NCBI GenBank assembly: GCA_963781035.1
Contig: CAWAEN010000007.1
Span: 1-64,000 of the forward strand
Direction: 5' to 3'
Source of the DNA: SZUA-35 sp963781035
GTDB lineage: Bacteria > Actinomycetota > Acidimicrobiia > Acidimicrobiales > SZUA-35
Length of the DNA: 64,000 nucleotides
A program made the position numbers and the translations under genes. Below the pieces are notes generated by a model, which was not told the origin of the DNA, made no database searches, and saw only the letters and a list, made by a program, of their open reading frames with translations. Below are positions 32,455-42,397 of the stretch, in pieces (the stretch's first letter is position 1; every line of letters starts with the position of its first letter).

Positions 32455-33245
32455 GCGGAAACCTCAGTTGCTGATCGTTTGGGATGGGGGACGAATCGGA
32501 CGCCCTTGCGCCACAGCCGGGCGGCCTGAGCGTGGATGCCGGCGCTGACGCGATGGGTTGGCAGGGGAGTGGCTCGGAGGGAGCGAGCGAGCAGCTCGCG
32601 TGTGGCCGGGACGCGGTGCGTGCGCAGCGCGGTGTGGAGGACGAGATCGCCGGCTCGATCGAGCACGTCGATGTCGATCACCACTCGGTCGTCGCGATCG
32701 GCGATCCGGAGTTCGTAGCGATGGTCCATGCCGAGGAACGGCGAGACGTGCAGGGTCTTGTCGAAGCTCGAGTGCAGCCACCCATCGTCGGCCTCGAGGG
32801 CCAGCGGATAGCGGTGTCGCTCTTTCCACGGCGTGTTGGTCACCTCGAGAACAGCCCCGACGGGACGAACGTCGTCGATTGCGGTGGTGGGTTCGATCGA
32901 GTCCCACACGAGGTAGACGGTGATGGGGTTGAAGAGCCACCCCCAACGTCGGATCTGCGTCACCATCCGCACCGGTCCCTCGACGGGTCGGCCCAGCACC
33001 GCAGCGACCTCGGCGCGGGCGGCGTCGGCGAGTGAGCCGCTCGTCGTGGCCCCGTAGTCCCGGCGGCGAAAGCGGGCAGGAGCGACGCGGTGCGACGAGA
33101 ACGCAGGGTGGAGGCGGCAGAGGTCGTCCGGGCGGTCAGGGTCGATCCAGACCTGGCTCACGGGCGACGTGAACTGGTGGAACGCCGTGGCCTCCCGCCG
33201 GTGTACCACCGAGCCCTCGCAGATCGCTGGTCGGCCCGGCCTCAC
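32451..33245 (-). CDS. DUF1365 domain protein
   Basis: A 264-aa protein of the DUF1365 family, which usually accompanies an FAD amine oxidase and a cyclopropane synthase homologue. Typical segments are AICEGSVVHRRE at the start, RMVTQIRRWGWLFNPITVY, EVTNTPWKERHRY, and HVSPFLGMDHRYE. The GTG start overlaps the upstream stop (GTGA); the longer open frame upstream is antiphase to the oxidoreductase. The biochemical role of DUF1365 is uncertain. A function in acyl-chain modification is inferred from context. Confidence 0.88.
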   Translation of the reverse strand: MRPGRPAICEGSVVHRREATAFHQFTSPVSQVWIDPDRPDDLCRLHPAFSSHRVAPARFRRRDYGATTSGSLADAARAEVAAVLGRPVEGPVRMVTQIRRWGWLFNPITVYLVWDSIEPTTAIDDVRPVGAVLEVTNTPWKERHRYPLALEADDGWLHSSFDKTLHVSPFLGMDHRYELRIADRDDRVVIDIDVLDRAGDLVLHTALRTHRVPATRELLARSLRATPLPTHRVSAGIHAQAARLWRKGVRFVPHPKRSATEVSA

Positions 33246-34520
33246 CAGTCGACCCCGAGCCGGCGGCACACCCGGAGACCGGACGTGATGCCGTCCTCGT
33301 GGAAGCCGTAGCCCCAGTAGGCGCCGGCGAAATGCGTGCCGTCGACGTCCGTCGATGTCATCGAAGCGGGCCTGCGCCTCGATGGCAGGCCCGTCGAAGA
33401 CCGGGTGGGCGTAGTCGAAACGTCGCAAGGACCGCATCGGGGTCGATCCGATGATCGCTGTTGAGACTCACGAGGTAGCGCCGGCTGCCGTGCAAGCCGC
33501 TGGAGGTCGGTCATGTCGTAGGTGAGGGTGCTGACCCGCTCGGGATCCTCGCCTGGCTGGGGTCGGTCGTAGTTCCACGCCGACCAAGCGGCTCTGACCG
33601 GTGAGAGCACCGACGTGTCGGTGTGCAGGGTCGCTCGATTGGGCTGGTAGCCGATCGCTCCGAGGATCTCCTTCTCGTCCGGCGTCGCATCGGCGAGGAT
33701 CCCGAGCGTCTGGTCGGAGTGGCAGGCGAAGATCACCTTGTCGAACATCTCCGCACCGCCGCCGGTGAGGACGGACACACCGCCGTCCGATCTCTCGACC
33801 GACCGAACCGGGGTGGCGAGGCGAATCTCGCCGTCGAACCGGGCGGCGATCGCATCGACGTACACCCTGCTCCCGCCGATGACCGTCCGCCACTGCGGGC
33901 GGTCGCCCACGCCGAGGAGTCCGTGATTGGCAAGGAACCGCAGCAGGCTGATCGCCGGGAACTCATCGAAGGTGGCGGGGTCGGCGGACCAGACAGACGA
34001 ACCCATCGGGATCAGGTGTAGTTCCCGGAAGGCCTTCGAGTACCGACCGGCGTCGAGGAAATCTCCGATGCTCTGCGTCTCGTCGGTCGCGCTGTCGCCG
34101 CTGTCTGCCGCCTCCAGCAACCGCGTGCCGGCACGGTAGAAGCGGGCGATGTCGACGAGCATGCGCCACATCGTCGGATCGGACGAGATTCCGCTTGTCG
34201 GCGAACAACGTCCGCAGGTTCGTGGCCCGGTAGGTGAAGTCGGCCCCTCGATCGGTCACGCCGAAGCTCATCTCGGTGTCCTGTACCGGCACGCCGAGCT
34301 CGTCGAAGAGGCGAACGAGGTTCGGGTAGTTGCGGTCGTTGTGCACGATGAAGCCGGTGTCGATGGCGAGTTCGCCTGCTGTCGGGTCATCGACGGTGAC
34401 GGTGTTCGAGTGCCCGCCGAGACGAGGCGAAGCCTCGAACAGCGTGACTTCGTGGTGCGGGCCCAGCACGTGGGCACAGGTGAGTCCGGCGATTCCGGAA
34501 CCGACGATGGCGATGCGCAT
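33242..34520 (-). CDS. FAD-dependent amine-oxidase-like oxidoreductase (multiply frameshifted)
   Basis: A flavoprotein of about 425 aa. The FAD-binding dinucleotide fold is at the N-terminus (MRIAIVGSGIAGLTCAHVLG), followed by RLGGHSNTV and DTGFIVHND. The C-terminal FAD motif is HFAGAYWGYGFHEDGI. Frame changes occur near 34190, 33480 and 33350. In other bacteria this enzyme sits with DUF1365 and a Cfa homologue and is linked to desaturation or saturation steps on fatty acids. First gene of the operon. The ATG at 34520 matches the fold start. Confidence 0.82.
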
Positions 34521-34684
34521 GGAAAGGTATTCGTCGCCGAACGCCGTTTGGATGCTCTGCATCGACATGCCGTACCCATCGATCGTTCGCCCAACCCCGT
34601 TTGCGTTCCGTTCGGCCAGACGGAGGTTCAGCCTGGAGACGAACGGCTCAGCTGGACCCAGCGGCACGGCCGTAGACTCCTGCG

Positions 34685-36089
34685 GTGGCTCTTCCCACCG
34701 TGATTGCTGTCGTTCCCGACTCTCCCGCCGCTCAGGCCGGGGTGTTCGTCGGCGACGTCCTGCGCACGGTCAACGGCGAGCAACCCCGCGACGTCATCCA
34801 ATATCAACTGCTGGTCGACGAAGCCTCTGTCGTTCTCGACATCGAGCGAGCAGGTTTCGAACGCGTCATCGAGATCGAGAAGGCCGACGGCGCACCGCTC
34901 GGCATCGAGGTGCAGTCGTCGCTCTTCGACCAGGTTCGAACCTGCGACAACCACTGCGCGTTCTGCTTCATCTATCAGCTGCCGGAGGGCATGCGGAAGA
35001 GTCTCTCCCTGAAGGACGACGACTTTCGGCTGTCGTTCCTCTACGGCAACTTCACCACGCTCACCCGTTTCACCGAGGCCGACCTCGAACGGGTGGTCAC
35101 CGAGGGCCTGTCGCCGCTCTACGTGAGCATCCATGCCACCGACCCCGAACTCCGCAATCGACATGCTTCGCAACCGGCGCGGTGCCACCAGCCTTCGCTG
35201 GCTGCGGGCGTTGCTCGATCACGGGATCGAGGTCCACGGCCAGATCGTCGTGTGTCCCGGTGTCAACGACGGCGATGCGCTCGACCAGACCCTCGCCGGT
35301 GTCCTCGACGAGTATCCCGAACTCGCGTCGCTCGCTGTGGTTCCGCTCGGAGTGAGCGATCATTCGAACGAACCGGAGATGCGCTCCCACACGATCGACG
35401 AAGCCGCGGCGGTGGTCGATCTCGTGGAACGATGGCAGCAGGTCTACGCCGATCTGCTCGGCCATCGTCTCGTCTTCGCGGCAGACGAGTACTACCTCCT
35501 GGCCGAACGCCGTTTCCCCGAGCCCGAGTTCTACGAAGGTTTCCCGATGCACGAGGACGGGATCGGGATGGCCCGCACGTTCGAGCTCGAATTCAAGGGT
35601 GAGGTCGACGATGCCACCGGGACCAAGTCCGGCTTCTTCGCCTGGGTCGAGGGCGCGCCGGCAGAGGGCTATCGAGCACCGCGCCTGGCCGGTGGCACCG
35701 GCATCGGCGACGGGCTCATCCAGCTCATGCCCTCCCGGAGTGCGCCGATCGGCATCCTCACCGGTCGGTACGGCGCCGAGATCCTCCGCCCCCTGATCGA
35801 TGAGCTCGACCGCGACGACATCCGTGTCATCTCCGTCGACAACGAGTTCTTCGGCGGCAACATCGCCGTCACCGGGTTGATGGTCGGTGTCGACCTCGCT
35901 CGCGTGCTCGCCGATCAGCCGCAGGGCCACCGCTACCTCCTGCCGGACGTCTGCCTCTCGGGAGGTGTGTTCCTCGATGGCACGTCCGTCGAGGATCTTC
36001 CCCGCCCCGTCGAGATCATCCGCACCGACGGCATCGCGCTACGCGACGCTCTCGGCCGCGCCCCGAAGAAAGCCCTGGTCACGTCATGA
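34685..36089 (+). CDS. PDZ-radical SAM-like DUF512 protein (frameshifted)
   Basis: A DUF512 family protein of about 467 aa. A short PDZ-like domain (IAVVPDSPAAQAGVFVGDVL) is followed by a cysteine cluster CDNHCAFCF (C-x3-C-x2-C), typical of radical SAM enzymes. The DUF512 domain includes GIGMARTFELEF and DVCLSGGVFLDG. The frame shifts near 35163; removing one C gives LRNRMLRNRRGATSL. GTG start is 6 nt after TAGACT (34673-34678). It overlaps der by 4 nt, a common pairing; the reaction is unknown. Confidence 0.85.
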
Positions 36090-37398
36090 CGTCGGTTCCT
36101 TCCGCTCTGCCAACGGTGGTGATCGTCGGCCGTCCGAATGTCGGCAAGTCCACCCTGATGAACCGGATCCTCGGGCGGAGGGAGGCCATCGTCGAGGAGC
36201 GTCCGGGCGTCACCCGCGATCGGAAAGAGGTCGAGGCCGAATGGCAGGGTCGTGACTTCCTGCTGATCGACACCGGTGGTTGGATGACCAAGGGCACCGC
36301 CATGGACGACAAGGTCAGCAAGCAGGCCGAGGAGGCGATGAGCCAAGCCGACGTCGTGCTGTTCGTCGTCGACGCTGCGGTCGGCATCACCGAGGAAGAC
36401 GACCAGGCAGTCAAGCGGGTGCGAAAGCTCGGTGTTCCGGTGCTTCTCGTCGCCAACAAGATCGACGACTCTCGTCACGAGGAGAGCCTCTGGGATCTCG
36501 TGTCCCTCGGACTCGGCCCGGCCCATCCGGTCAGCTCGCTCCACGGCCGTGGCATCGGCGATCTCCTCGACGAGGTCTGCGCCAAGCTCCCGGAGAAGAT
36601 CGTCCTGACGAGGTCGTGGAAGAGCCGGATCGCATCTTCTCGATCGCGCTCGTCGGCCGCCCGAACGTCGGCAAGTCCACGCTCTTCAACCGTCTCATCG
36701 GTGAGGAGCGTTCGATCACCCACGACATGCCGGGTACCACCCGCGACACCGTCGACACCGTCGTCGACACCTCGACCGGTCCCGTGCGTTTCCTCGACAC
36801 CGCGGGCATGCGTCGCCGGAGCCGTGTCGACGACGACACCGAGTACTACTCGGTCGTGCGGGCCCTCAAGGCCGTTGACACCGCAGATGTGGCGCTCCTC
36901 GTGATGGACGCCACCGAGGGTGTCACCCACCAGGACCAACGTCTGGCCGAGCGGGTCGACGCCGCCGGTTGCCCCATCGTGCTGGTGTTCAACAAATGGG
37001 AGCTCCTCTCCACCGAGCGCCGGGAGGCACTCGGCCTCCAGGTCGAGCGCAAGCTCAACTTCCTCCCTGACGTTCCGCTCCACCGGATCTCGGCCCTGAC
37101 CGGGCGCGGGGTCGAACGGCTCCTGCCGTCGCTCAACATCGCCATCGACGCCTATCAGTCCCGGGCTCCGACTCGGAAGGTCAACGAGGTCATCAAGATC
37201 GCACAACAGCAGCAGCCGGCTCCCCACGGAGCACGCGTGCTGTACGCGACCCAAGGTGCGTCCGACCCGCCGACGTTCACCCTCTTCACCAACCGCGACA
37301 TCCCGGATCACTACATGCGCTACCTCGAGCGTCGGCTCCGCGAGGAGCTCGAGCTCGGACCGACGCCGGTCAAGATGCGTATACGCAAGCGTTCCTGA
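36086..37398 (+). CDS. der: Ribosome-assembly GTPase Der (frameshifted)
   Basis: Der (EngA) is a double-GTPase for 50S subunit assembly, about 437 aa. G1 motifs GRPNVGKSTLMNR and GRPNVGKSTLFNR open the two domains, with DTGGW and DTAGMRRRS as G3, and NKID and NKWE as G4. A C-terminal KH-like domain ends in TPVKMRIRKRS. The frame breaks near 36607 between the two G domains; one extra C gives KIVPDEVVEEPDRIFSIAL. Der is essential, so the break is almost certainly an error. It corresponds to Rv1713. Confidence 0.93.
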
Positions 37399-37491
37399 TC
37401 CGGGTCGACACGACAGCGAGAATGAGCACCAGCGGAGGCGGAGTCGGTCGGCCTGACCAGGCTGGTGGCGGATCCGGGGTAGCCTCCTCCG

Positions 37492-38572
37492 ATGGAACGG
37501 ATCCTCCCCGCCCTTGCTGCGCTCCTGTGCGCAGGCGCGGCGGTTGTGTGGATTCGGTCGACGATCAGTCGGCAGAAGGTCGCCAGTCGGCTGAGTACCG
37601 AATCCATCGATCCCGATCTCTGGCGTCTCGCCGACGAGGAGTACAAGCGCGATCTCCAGTCGTCGATCTTCGCCATTGCGGCAATCGTTGCCCTGGTGGT
37701 TCTCACCGTGGTCGGGGTCGATCTCTTCGTTGCCGTCGCCGCGAGCACGCTGGCGATATCGCCCGCGATCACGCTGTTGCGCCGTACGCGCCTGGGCGAG
37801 GCCGCTCGCATCGCGGCCGCCCGGTCAGAGATCGAGAAGCGAGCACGGGAAGTGCTCACCCAGGAGGAGCTGGCTCCACTCCAGTGGGCAGCGCGCCTCG
37901 CCCCTTCTGTCGTTCCCCGACCTCTCCGGATTCGAGATCGGTCAGGCGTACCAGCCCGGCAGCGGCGCCATGGCCGGCGACTTCTACGACGTGTTCAAGA
38001 TCGACGAGCATCGCATCGGTGCGGTCATCGGCGACGTCACCGGACACGGCATCGAACCGTCGATCACGGCATTGCAGGCCAAGTACCTGCTGCGCACCTT
38101 CCTGATCCAGTTCCGAGATCCCGGCCAGGCGCTCGAACAGCTGAACGCCCAGATGTCCGAGCTCGTCCGCGGCGATGAGTTCATCTCACTCTGCGTCATG
38201 GTGTTCGACAACGAGGCCGGGACGCTCCGATTCTCCTCTGCGGGTCACCCCGCTGCCTTCGTCTGGCATTCGAACGAGGTGCGGCCGCTCGGCGCCACGG
38301 GGCCGCTGCTGATGCTCGACCCGACCGCTCCGTACCATTCCAGGGAAATGGCCTGGGACCAGGACGACGTGGCTGTGCTGTACACCGACGGTCTTGCAGA
38401 GGCGAGAAATGGCAATGCACTGTTCGGCGAGGATGGTGTCGCCAACATGATCCGGCGTGATCCGACCGCCTCGCCAGACGTGCTGACCAAGGTGCTCGTC
38501 GAGGCAGCTCGAGATTTCGCCGGTGGTCCGATCAGCGACGACGTTGCGGTTCTGGTGTTGCGTCGGGTGTGA
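37492..38572 (+). CDS. PPM/SpoIIE-type serine phosphatase, membrane-anchored (frameshifted)
   Basis: A PP2C-family phosphatase of about 360 aa. Two N-terminal membrane segments (ILPALAALLCAGAAVVWI and IFAIAAIVALVVLTVVGV) are followed by a cytoplasmic region and a RsbU/SpoIIE-like domain. Metal-binding motifs are MAGDFYDVF, GDVTGHGIEPS, LYTDGLAEARN and ISDDVAVLVLRR. The frame changes near 37912 (one C too many in CCCC). ATG is 6 nt after TAGCCT (37480-37485). It probably acts in sigma-factor partner switching, but no anti-sigma gene is nearby. Confidence 0.86.
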
Positions 38573-38579
38573 TGGGCCA

Positions 38580-38798
38580 ATGCCCTGGTGTGACACATGT
38601 GATGCCTATCGAGCGCCGAACTCTCTGAAGGCCGACGGGCACTGCGCCACGTGTGATTCCGAGGTCGACACGGCCGATCTGAAAGAACAGGGACCGGTCA
38701 AGGCGCCGTGGCACTTCTGGCTGATGGTCGCGGCGCTCACCGTGTATCTCGGATGGCGGCTGATCGAGGGCGTGATCTGGATGATCGACAAGATCTGA
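38580..38798 (+). CDS. Small zinc-ribbon tail-anchored protein
   Basis: A 72-aa protein of unknown function. Two CxxC knuckles (WCDTCDAY and HCATCDSE) predict a zinc ribbon. A single transmembrane helix follows near residues 45-68 (WLMVAALTVYLGWRLIEGVIW). It starts 7 nt after the phosphatase stop and is probably cotranscribed with it. The ATG at 38580 was chosen because the cysteine pattern begins right after it. Confidence 0.72.
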   Translation: MPWCDTCDAYRAPNSLKADGHCATCDSEVDTADLKEQGPVKAPWHFWLMVAALTVYLGWRLIEGVIWMIDKI

Positions 38799-38874
38799 TC
38801 CCGGATTTCGGCGGGCAACCAGCCGACCTTTCCCGACCACTTCGACGTTCACGGCGCTAGCCTGACCGCCGCCA

Positions 38875-38948
38875 CGGGCTGTGGCGCAGCCTGGTAGCGC
38901 ACCTCACTGGGGGTGAGGGGGTCGTGAGTTCGAATCTCGCCAGCCCGA
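38875..38948 (+). tRNA. tRNA-Pro (GGG)
   Basis: The acceptor stem CGGGCTG (38875-38881) pairs with CAGCCCG (38941-38947), with A as discriminator at 38948. The D-arm GCGCAGCCTGGTAGCGC and T-arm with GTTCGAATC are normal. The anticodon loop CTGGGGG gives anticodon GGG, reading CCC/CCU. CCA is not encoded. A TAGCCT -10-like box lies at 38858-38863. Confidence 0.95.
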
Positions 38949-38955
38949 CCGTGGT

Positions 38956-38995
38956 TTCCCCAGGTCAGAGCACGAAGACGCTCTGGCCTGGGGAA
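38956..38995 (+). terminator. Strong hairpin after tRNA-Pro
   Basis: A 16-bp inverted repeat (ttccccaggtcagagc against gctctggcctggggaa, one G-U pair) with an 8-nt loop. No T-run follows, so it is either a non-canonical terminator or a stabilising 3' structure for tRNA processing. Confidence 0.7.
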
Positions 38996-39141
38996 CGCAA
39001 ACGCCCAAGGTGGCCTCACGGGAGCTTGACAGTGACGTGACAGGGTGACGTGACAGGTGACTCGACGTGGCTGAGCTCGACTTCGGGTGCCGGGCCAGCG
39101 GCGGCCGGGGTGGAAACTGGCGAGTGCGGTACTGTCCGCCG

Positions 39142-40128
39142 ATGCCACAGGTCTCCCTGGACGACATCGAAGCCACGACCCAGCAAGCCCTCGAGATGCA
39201 CGGCGCCACTCGTGGGGTTGCGACCCAGGTCGCACGAGCTGTGCGGGTCGCCGAAGCCAACGGCAACAAGATCTGCGGCCTCTACTACTTGGAGAGTTAC
39301 TGCGCTCAGCTCCGAAGCGGACGAGTCGACGGCACGGTCGATCCCGTTGTCATCGTCGACCGCCCCGGAGCCGTTCGAGTCGACGGCAGGCTGGGCTTCG
39401 CCCAACCAGCCTTTGCTGCGGGCCTGGAGACAGCGCTCGAGGCGGCGCGATCCAACGGCATCTGCGGCTTCGCGATCGAACACACCCACACCTGCACCTC
39501 GCTCGGTTTCTTCACTGAGCAGCTGGCCGAAGCGGGGATGCTCGCGATCGGTGCCACGAATGCCACACCGAGGGTCGCCCCGCCGGGCGGATCCATCGCT
39601 CTGTTGGGCACCAACCCGTTTGCCATGGCTGTTCCGGACGGTGCAGGCGGTGTGGCGTTCCAATTCGACTTCAGCACGAGTGCGGTCGCACTCGGAAAGA
39701 TCACGATGGCCAAAGCCGCGGGCGAGCGAATCCCACTCGGCTGGGCCGTCGACGTCGACGGTGCCCCGACAACGGACCCCACGGCGGCCCTGGCCGGATC
39801 GCTCGTGTCGTCTGGTGGATACAAGGGCTTCGGGCTCGGCCTGATGGTGGAGCTCCTCGCATCGGCACTCACCGGCTCGAATCGGAGCGTCGACGTTCCA
39901 CCACTCAAAGCGCCGGACGGACCGCCGCATGATCTCGGGCAGTTCTACATCCTCATCGACCCCGAGGCCTACAGCGGCTCGGGCTTCTACGCCCATCTCG
40001 CCGCCTTGGCGGCCAGCATCGCTGAACAACCAGAGGCTCGGCTGCCCGGCAGTCAACGCTCGGCTGCGACCGCCGTGCAACTCGAAGATGATGTGTGGGC
40101 ACAAGCCCAGTCGCTGGCTGCTGGATAG
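39142..40128 (+). CDS. Ldh2-family NAD(P)-dependent dehydrogenase
   Basis: A malate/L-lactate/ureidoglycolate dehydrogenase (Ldh2) type oxidoreductase of 328 aa. Typical features are GVATQVARAVRVAEANG, GNKICGLYYLESY, GTNPFAMAVP and SSGGYKGFGLGLMVELL. The fold is unrelated to the Rossmann lactate dehydrogenases. Substrate could be a 2-hydroxy acid or a cyclic imino acid such as piperideine-2-carboxylate; sequence alone does not decide. ATG lies 6 nt after TACTGT (39130-39135). Confidence 0.85.
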   Translation: MPQVSLDDIEATTQQALEMHGATRGVATQVARAVRVAEANGNKICGLYYLESYCAQLRSGRVDGTVDPVVIVDRPGAVRVDGRLGFAQPAFAAGLETALEAARSNGICGFAIEHTHTCTSLGFFTEQLAEAGMLAIGATNATPRVAPPGGSIALLGTNPFAMAVPDGAGGVAFQFDFSTSAVALGKITMAKAAGERIPLGWAVDVDGAPTTDPTAALAGSLVSSGGYKGFGLGLMVELLASALTGSNRSVDVPPLKAPDGPPHDLGQFYILIDPEAYSGSGFYAHLAALAASIAEQPEARLPGSQRSAATAVQLEDDVWAQAQSLAAG

Positions 40129-40173
40129 ATCAGGCGAACCCGGGTGGTCGGCATCCGGGCTACCGTTCGATCC

Positions 40174-40885
40174 ATGTGTGGTCGCTATGTGTCTGCCGCC
40201 CCGGTCGAGGACCTGGCGAAGTACTTCAGCGCGACCACACCGGAACACGTGCTCGAGGCCAACTTCAACGTTGCCCCGACCACCGACGTCTACGCGGTCA
40301 GAGCCGACAAAGGCGAGCGTGCGCTCACGCCGATGCGCTGGGGCCTCGTTCCCTTCTGGGCCAAGGATCTCAAGATCGGCTCGCGGATGATCAACGCCCG
40401 CTCCGAGTCGGTTGCCGACAAACCGGCGTTTCGACGGGCGTTCGCGAAGCGCCGCTGTCTGCTTCCGGCTGACGGCTTCTACGAATGGCAGAAACTCGAC
40501 GGTCAGAAGGCGAAACAACCGTGGTTCATCCACCGGGTCGACGAGGAACCGCTGGTGTTCGCCGGTCTGTACGAATTCTGGCACCCGAAGGACGCCGAGG
40601 GTCACGATCTCGATGACGCCGAGCTCGTCGTCTCCTGCACAATTCTGACCACCTCGGCCAACGAAACCATGGCGCCGATCCACGATCGAATGCCGGTCAT
40701 GTTGGCCCCGCGGGCATGGGACGACTGGCTCGATCCCGCTTCGGACATCGAGCTGATCTCCAGCTTCATGGTGCCGGCCCCCTGAGTCACTCCTCGCCAT
40801 GCATCCGGTCAGCACCGCCGTGAACAGCGTGCGCAACAACGGGTCCGAGCTCGTCGAGCCGGTGAAGCGTCTGGAACTCTCGTGA
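40174..40885 (+). CDS. SRAP-family abasic-site DNA crosslinking protein (frameshifted 3' end)
   Basis: A YedK/HMCES homologue that forms a covalent crosslink with abasic sites in single-stranded DNA through Cys2, which is present (MCGRYV). Other active-site elements are NVAPTTDV, RWGLVPFWA, INARSES, RRCLLPADGFYEW and the His in MAPIHDRMPVML. The first frame stops at 40785, but the expected C-terminus (HPVSTAVNSVRNNG, ELVEPV) continues in another frame to 40885; an extra T near 40784 explains this. ATG is 7 nt after TACCGT (40161-40166). Confidence 0.9.
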
Positions 40886-42366
40886 GCGAGTTGTCGATCC
40901 AGCGACGAACCCGTCGGCGTTGGATCCAGATCCAGGCTCGGCTCGAGGCCGGAACCGGCGACCGAGTGATTCCGCTCGTCACCGCTGTCGTCCTCGCCGG
41001 CGTGTTGTCGGTGCTCAGCCTGGCCCGGCTCGCCTCGTTCGATGGTGGCGACGATCTTGCCGCCTACACCCAGGCGGTCTGGTTGTTGGGTGAGGGCTAT
41101 CGGCCGGAGGCGTCGCTCCTCGGTGATGAGGTCCACATTCTCGAGCTGCACTGGTCGTTCATTCTCTACCCGGTCGCAGGGCTCGGTTTGTTGTTCCCGA
41201 CGGCGAAGGTGCTGGTCGTGACCCAGGCGGTCGCGCTCGGCCTCGCCGTGTTTCCTCTGTGGCGGTTGGCTCGACGGGTGGCCAACCTGCGCATCGCCGC
41301 CTCGACGGCGCTGATCCTCGCCTACGCGCTTCACCCGGCGACGCATCGCCTCGCCACCGACGACTTCCATCCGGAAGTCCTGGCCATTCCGGCCATCATC
41401 TCGTTGGCCTATTTCGGCGCAACGAAGCGATGGTTCGGCTACTGGGTGTGTGTGGCCATCGTGTTGGCCTGTCGGGCCGATCTCGGGCTCGCGATCGGCT
41501 TGTGGGGCTTTGTGCTGCTTGGCGACGGGGCACGTCGAACCGGACTCTGGACACTCGGCGTAGGGCTGGTCTGGAGCCTCGGCCTGTTGCTGGTCGTGCA
41601 GCCGCTGGTCGGCTCGGCAGCCGTCACCGGCGGCCAGTACGGCGACTACGGCGACTCGCTCGGCGAGGTCGTTCTCACTGCTCTCCGCAATCCGATCGAC
41701 CTCATTGCCGACCTCACCTCGCAGCCGAATGTGGTCTTGATCGTCAGCCTCTTCGCGCCCGTTCTCTTCTTGCCGCTGCTCTCCATTCGGCACATCCTCC
41801 CTGCGGTGCCCCTCACCGGCCTGTTCCTGATCGCCAGGAGCCAGGGGAGCGGCGCCTTTGCCGAACGGACGTCGCTCCTGCTCGCCTTCACGTTCATCGC
41901 GGCCCCGTATGCCCTGAATCGTCTCGGCCAGCTCGGGGTGCAGCGGGTTTTCGTCGATTTCCGCCTTCTCACAACACTCACGGCGGCGGCTGCACTCTCG
42001 TTCGTCAGCGCATCGCCGATCTCGTTCTACGACAAACCATGGGAGTGGGGCGACGCCGACGCTGTCGAGCAGGCGATTCTCGCCGCCGCCGAGGAGCTGC
42101 CGGCCGATGTCGCGGTACGAGCATCGCCGTCGGCCCTGCCGGCGCTGGCCGAGCGTCCGTGGCTCTACACCTTGGCCACCGACCGCGAACCGTCGGTGCA
42201 ATTCGACGCCTTCGACGTGCGAGCAATCCTGGTCGTCGACCGGGACATCCCATCGCGCACGGCGGAACGGCGCGACGAGTTCGCCATGCGCATGTCGTCG
42301 TTCGGTGGTTTCGAGTTGGTCGTCGACGATCGCGACAACGGCGTGTCGCTGTTCCTCCGGCCATGA
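40882..42366 (+). CDS. DUF2079 polytopic membrane protein
   Basis: A 494-aa integral membrane protein with about 11 hydrophobic segments, matching the DUF2079 family. Typical segments are YTQAVWLLGEGYRP, LELHWSFILYPVAGL and ATDDFHPEVLAIPAI, with an acidic HxE-like motif in the extracytoplasmic loop. The family resembles GT-C glycosyltransferases; activity is not established. GTG start overlaps the corrected SRAP stop (GTGA). Confidence 0.82.
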   Translation: MSELSIQRRTRRRWIQIQARLEAGTGDRVIPLVTAVVLAGVLSVLSLARLASFDGGDDLAAYTQAVWLLGEGYRPEASLLGDEVHILELHWSFILYPVAGLGLLFPTAKVLVVTQAVALGLAVFPLWRLARRVANLRIAASTALILAYALHPATHRLATDDFHPEVLAIPAIISLAYFGATKRWFGYWVCVAIVLACRADLGLAIGLWGFVLLGDGARRTGLWTLGVGLVWSLGLLLVVQPLVGSAAVTGGQYGDYGDSLGEVVLTALRNPIDLIADLTSQPNVVLIVSLFAPVLFLPLLSIRHILPAVPLTGLFLIARSQGSGAFAERTSLLLAFTFIAAPYALNRLGQLGVQRVFVDFRLLTTLTAAAALSFVSASPISFYDKPWEWGDADAVEQAILAAAEELPADVAVRASPSALPALAERPWLYTLATDREPSVQFDAFDVRAILVVDRDIPSRTAERRDEFAMRMSSFGGFELVVDDRDNGVSLFLRP

Positions 42367-42397
42367 GCGCTTCGTGGTCCATCGAGAGCGACCCCTC

